Assembly (NCBI GenBank): GCA_001302245.1
Contig: LGYU01000014.1
Location: forward strand, 209,690 to 273,689
Length of the DNA stretch: 64,000 nucleotides
Source: Chitinophagaceae bacterium PMP191F
Lineage (GTDB): Bacteria; Bacteroidota; Bacteroidia; Chitinophagales; Chitinophagaceae
Direction of reading: 5' to 3'
Shown: positions 61,630-64,000 of the stretch, piece after piece
Layout: every line of letters starts with the position of its first letter
Position numbering within the stretch: position 1 is the stretch's first letter
Translations under genes and position numbers: made by a program
The notes under the pieces: model-generated
What the model saw: only the letters and a program-made list of their open reading frames with translations
What the model was told of the DNA's origin: nothing
Databases searched by the model: none

Positions 61630-62660
61630 GCCTGCGGTATTTTAATGAGGGTGGTAAACTGGTTGTCCTGTGTGGCAGTGGTAACAAGATCCTGCCGTGC
61701 GAACAACAGATACAGCCTTCGCTGTACGGAACTCAGTCCAAACCCGGTACCTTGTTTGGGAGAGGATGTTTCCGGATCGAAAGGGTTTTGAACGGAGATA
61801 TCCAGGTAATGATCTTTATACTGAACATCGATACGGATGGTAACATCTTCGGTAGTATCGTACAGTCCGAATTTAATGGCATTTTCTACCACGGGTTGCA
61901 ACAACATGTGGGGGATGCGTTGTTCACGTGCAATGTCATCACAATGAACAATGGTATTAAGCCGGTGACCAAAACGTACTTTTTCAATATCCAGGTACAG
62001 TTGCAGGTGCTGCAATTCCTCACCCAGGGTGGTCCATTGATTTTCTTCTTTTTTCAATGTGCCGCGCAAAAAGTCAGACAGTTGCTGTATCATGGTGCGC
62101 GCACGATCGGGTTGTATGTTTACCAGCGCACTGATTGAGTTCAGGCTGTTGAATAGAAAGTGCGGCTGTAATTGCTGACGTAGTTTATATAATTCTGCTT
62201 CAGTTGCTAATTTTTCAGCGGCAGTTTTCCGGGCCTCATTTTCTTTTTGTTCTTCAAGCGCAAACCACAACTCACTGATCAGGGCCATACACCCGGTAGC
62301 CAGCCAGGCAACTGCAAAACGCACGGACATTGATTTTTGCAAAAAAAGCAGGTATGCTTCATTGCCTGTAAATAATTTTATCAGTGCGTACCGGGTAGCC
62401 AGGCAGTACAGTATGCTGATGGCAGCACAGAACAGCATAATATACAGGTATCTGTTCTTTTGCGGTCTGTAATATGCAAAGCTGTTGGATGCAAGCTGAC
62501 AAATAATTGCCAGCAATATATTGGACACAGAACTGTCTGTCAGTGCGGTTTGCCAGTCCATATTCCAGTTGTATAGAATAGCAAAATGCACCAGCAGCCA
62601 TGCCAGCCAGCAGGCAATGAATATCAGGCGATTTTTAACAGCAGATAAGGGTGATGGCAC
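61626..62660 (-). CDS. LytS/YehU-type sensor histidine kinase
   Basis: A 344-residue membrane kinase. It appears to start with GTG at 62660; no in-frame ATG gives the first helix. About four membrane helices fill residues 10-130, followed by the His_kinase domain with the phosphorylated histidine in LRQQLQPHFLFNSLNSISAL and the ATP-binding N box LLQPVVENAIKFGLYD, then GTGFGLSSVQRRLYLLF. The lack of a large sensory domain suggests that it senses the membrane itself or a partner, possibly the LiaF-like protein encoded two genes upstream. Confidence 0.93.
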   Translation of the reverse strand: MPSPLSAVKNRLIFIACWLAWLLVHFAILYNWNMDWQTALTDSSVSNILLAIICQLASNSFAYYRPQKNRYLYIMLFCAAISILYCLATRYALIKLFTGNEAYLLFLQKSMSVRFAVAWLATGCMALISELWFALEEQKENEARKTAAEKLATEAELYKLRQQLQPHFLFNSLNSISALVNIQPDRARTMIQQLSDFLRGTLKKEENQWTTLGEELQHLQLYLDIEKVRFGHRLNTIVHCDDIAREQRIPHMLLQPVVENAIKFGLYDTTEDVTIRIDVQYKDHYLDISVQNPFDPETSSPKQGTGFGLSSVQRRLYLLFARQDLVTTATQDNQFTTLIKIPQA

Positions 62661-62672
62661 TGTAAACCGGTT

Positions 62673-63032
62673 TTAAAACAGTTGGAAAAACTTTTGCAGG
62701 ATGTTGGAACGCAGGTAGGCTGCTTTTTTATGTACGGTTTCAATATACAGATCTGCGCGTTCGGTCTCTTCTACCCTGGAATACAATTCAGCACCATCGA
62801 TCAGTTCTGATATCTTGTATAGTTCACTGACATTTACAAATTGCCAATGCACTAGTTTTTGTTGTTGGTTCAGGAAGATCTCCTGCTCCTGATCACCGAT
62901 CTTTCTTGCTTTTTCAAATGCAGCAGTTTCATCTTCTGCTTCAATCAAACGCAATTGTTCATCAAACTGGGCTGTATGATTGCCTTCGCCGCAGATGATC
63001 CGGTAAACAATTTTAGCCAGGAACCAGCTCAT
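62673..63032 (-). CDS. DUF4288-type small protein
   Basis: A 119-residue soluble protein (MSWFLAKIVYRIICGEGNH at the start, then FDEQLRLIEAEDETAAFEKA). It resembles DUF4288, a family of unknown function. It lies between the LiaF-like gene (36 bases upstream) and the histidine kinase gene (12 bases downstream), so it is very likely part of one four-gene operon and may be an accessory to the signalling pair. Confidence 0.7.
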   Translation of the reverse strand: MSWFLAKIVYRIICGEGNHTAQFDEQLRLIEAEDETAAFEKARKIGDQEQEIFLNQQQKLVHWQFVNVSELYKISELIDGAELYSRVEETERADLYIETVHKKAAYLRSNILQKFFQLF

Positions 63033-63068
63033 AACTCAGTAATTTTTGAATGTTGGCAACAGAACTGT

Positions 63069-63899
63069 TTAATAACTCTTGATCTCAACACCACCAAATA
63101 ATACAGCACCCCTGATGATAAGTACTTTGTCAACAGCCGTAATGCCGCTTGGAGGACGTTTGTCTTCCACGCTGCCAAAAATAGGCGTAGCTTCAGTGCG
63201 GACTGTCCAGTGTGGGGGAATAATGAGTTTGGCTCCTCCGAAAATGGCAACTACTTCAATAATGATGGCACCATTAAAATCGGCCTGTGTAAGATTAACA
63301 TCGGCACCGCCAAATATGGTTACAATTTCACCACCGCGAAAAGTTTTGGAGTACACGCTTCTTTTTACACCGCTAAATACAGATACAATATCAATGGAAT
63401 CATCAGTAGGCACCTGGCTTGTATAGGCGTTTGCAGCACCTGTGGAAGAAGTATCAGGGGCACTGGTAAAAGCCGGAGGTGCAGGAGGTTGTTGGGGAGG
63501 TGTAAAGTCATTGTTGTGATGCATGTGGTTTCTGCAACGTCCACCGCGGGTAAGGATCAGCAATCCAAAACCAATGACTGCAATGGGCCAGATGTAAGGA
63601 CGCAGTGAAATATCGGGAATAATATCGTCTGCCAGGAAAACAACACCCACCAATATTAATATCAGCCAGCTAAGATCGCGGAAATTATTCCTGGCGCCTA
63701 TAACAACACCCACTACTATCAATATCATTGGCCAGTGGAAGATCCAAGAGGGAAAAAATACACCCAGTTGTCTTAATAGTAACAGGCCACCAACGCCTAT
63801 CACCAGTAGACCAATCATGGCATTGTTACCGGCTCTTCCATGTCTTCTTAACTGCCTGCGTTCTTCTCTTCTTTGTCTGCGATAATCTCTGTCGTCCAT
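63069..63899 (-). CDS. LiaF-like membrane protein
   Basis: A 276-residue protein. A basic N-terminus (MDDRDYRRQRREERRQLRRH) is followed by about four membrane helices (IGLLVIGVGGLLLLRQLGVFF, WPMILIVVGVVIGARN, WLILILVGVVFLADDIIP, IWPIAVIGFGLLILTRGG), a proline-rich linker, and a C-terminal beta-helix-like domain (VFSGVKRSVYSKTFRGGEIV, TIFGGADVNLTQADF). This is the layout of the LiaF/cell-wall-active antibiotic response family, which controls envelope stress kinases in Firmicutes. Here it heads an operon with DUF4288, LytS-type and LytTR-type genes, so a role in modulating that kinase is inferred. Confidence 0.85.
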   Translation of the reverse strand: MDDRDYRRQRREERRQLRRHGRAGNNAMIGLLVIGVGGLLLLRQLGVFFPSWIFHWPMILIVVGVVIGARNNFRDLSWLILILVGVVFLADDIIPDISLRPYIWPIAVIGFGLLILTRGGRCRNHMHHNNDFTPPQQPPAPPAFTSAPDTSSTGAANAYTSQVPTDDSIDIVSVFSGVKRSVYSKTFRGGEIVTIFGGADVNLTQADFNGAIIIEVVAIFGGAKLIIPPHWTVRTEATPIFGSVEDKRPPSGITAVDKVLIIRGAVLFGGVEIKSY

Positions 63900-63975
63900 A
63901 TTGATTAATTTTCAACAAAGCTATGTAGCCGCAGCAGGCCGGACAAGAGGAAACAGGTTATAGTCATGAACTGGT

Positions 63976-63998
63976 CGGTAAAACAGGCTTTTTTACCG
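63976..63998. terminator. Possible hairpin at the window edge
   Basis: CGGTAAAA (63976-63983) pairs with TTTTACCG (63991-63998). It may end a gene beyond the window; too little flank is present to judge. Confidence 0.3.
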
Positions 63999-64000
63999 GT

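Noticed and set aside
1..64000. CRISPR arrays, tRNA or rRNA genes, insertion sequences, prophage or integrase genes
   Set aside because: None was seen: no regularly spaced repeats, no cloverleaf-like gene noticed, and no transposase or integrase motif in any long frame. A tRNA search program could still find something I missed.

Overview
The window looks like the chromosome of a Bacteroidota species, most likely from the Chitinophagaceae or a close relative. The evidence is a SusC/SusD pair, the type IX secretion (T9SS) and gliding genes gldJ, porU, porV and a porP/sprF homologue, T9SS C-terminal sorting domains, a LytS/LytTR two-component pair, TAnnTTTG-type -7 boxes, weak Shine-Dalgarno sequences and moderate G+C. 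No rRNA or tRNA gene, CRISPR array, insertion sequence or prophage was seen. All family assignments come from reading motifs; no database search was run.

Layout. 1-2.6 kb: the end of a TPR-CHAT protein cut by the window edge, and a cupin protein. 2.6-14.3 kb: a compact glucuronoxylan utilisation locus. An SDR oxidoreductase, a GH115 alpha-glucuronidase and a GH10 xylanase lie on the minus strand, divergent from susC/susD; a LacI-type regulator follows. A near-perfect LacI-style operator lies in the divergent promoter region. 14.4-20.8 kb: a 1766-residue secreted subtilisin-like protease with a T9SS tail, and an orphan NarL-type response regulator. 21.5-33.4 kb: a complete assimilatory sulfate reduction operon (cysH of the APS-reductase type, cysD, cysN, SUMT, cysJ, cysI, and a siroheme-synthase/TSUP-transporter fusion) followed by a TonB-dependent receptor. 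33.6-36.5 kb: metX, an OsmC protein and a homocysteine-forming sulfhydrylase, which would use the sulfide made by the operon. 36.6-44.5 kb: murF, gldJ, porU and porV. 44.6-63.9 kb: housekeeping and envelope genes (ispF, dut, a DUF4292 lipoprotein, an EnvC-like factor, bshA, two M28 peptidases, an RsmI-family methyltransferase, a CysZ/EI24 protein, a 3-methyladenine glycosylase, a PorP/SprF protein, upp, anmK, a T9SS cargo protein), ending with a LiaF-like/DUF4288/LytS/LytTR envelope-sensing group.

The strongest candidate for something undescribed is a small regulon built on one inverted repeat, YCTAC-N7-GTAGA. It occurs four times in exactly the same geometry: twice in the cysH promoter region, once before the siroheme methyltransferase gene and once before the TonB receptor. 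One copy starts right after an exact TAnnTTTG box. No regulator gene for it is visible, and the site ties an outer-membrane receptor of unknown substrate to sulfur assimilation. Other points worth following are the CysG-like/TSUP fusion, three perfect hairpins in a row between the envC-like gene and bshA, a pair of adjacent palindromes upstream of the orphan response regulator, and scattered GAAGTCTGAAG-type intergenic repeats.
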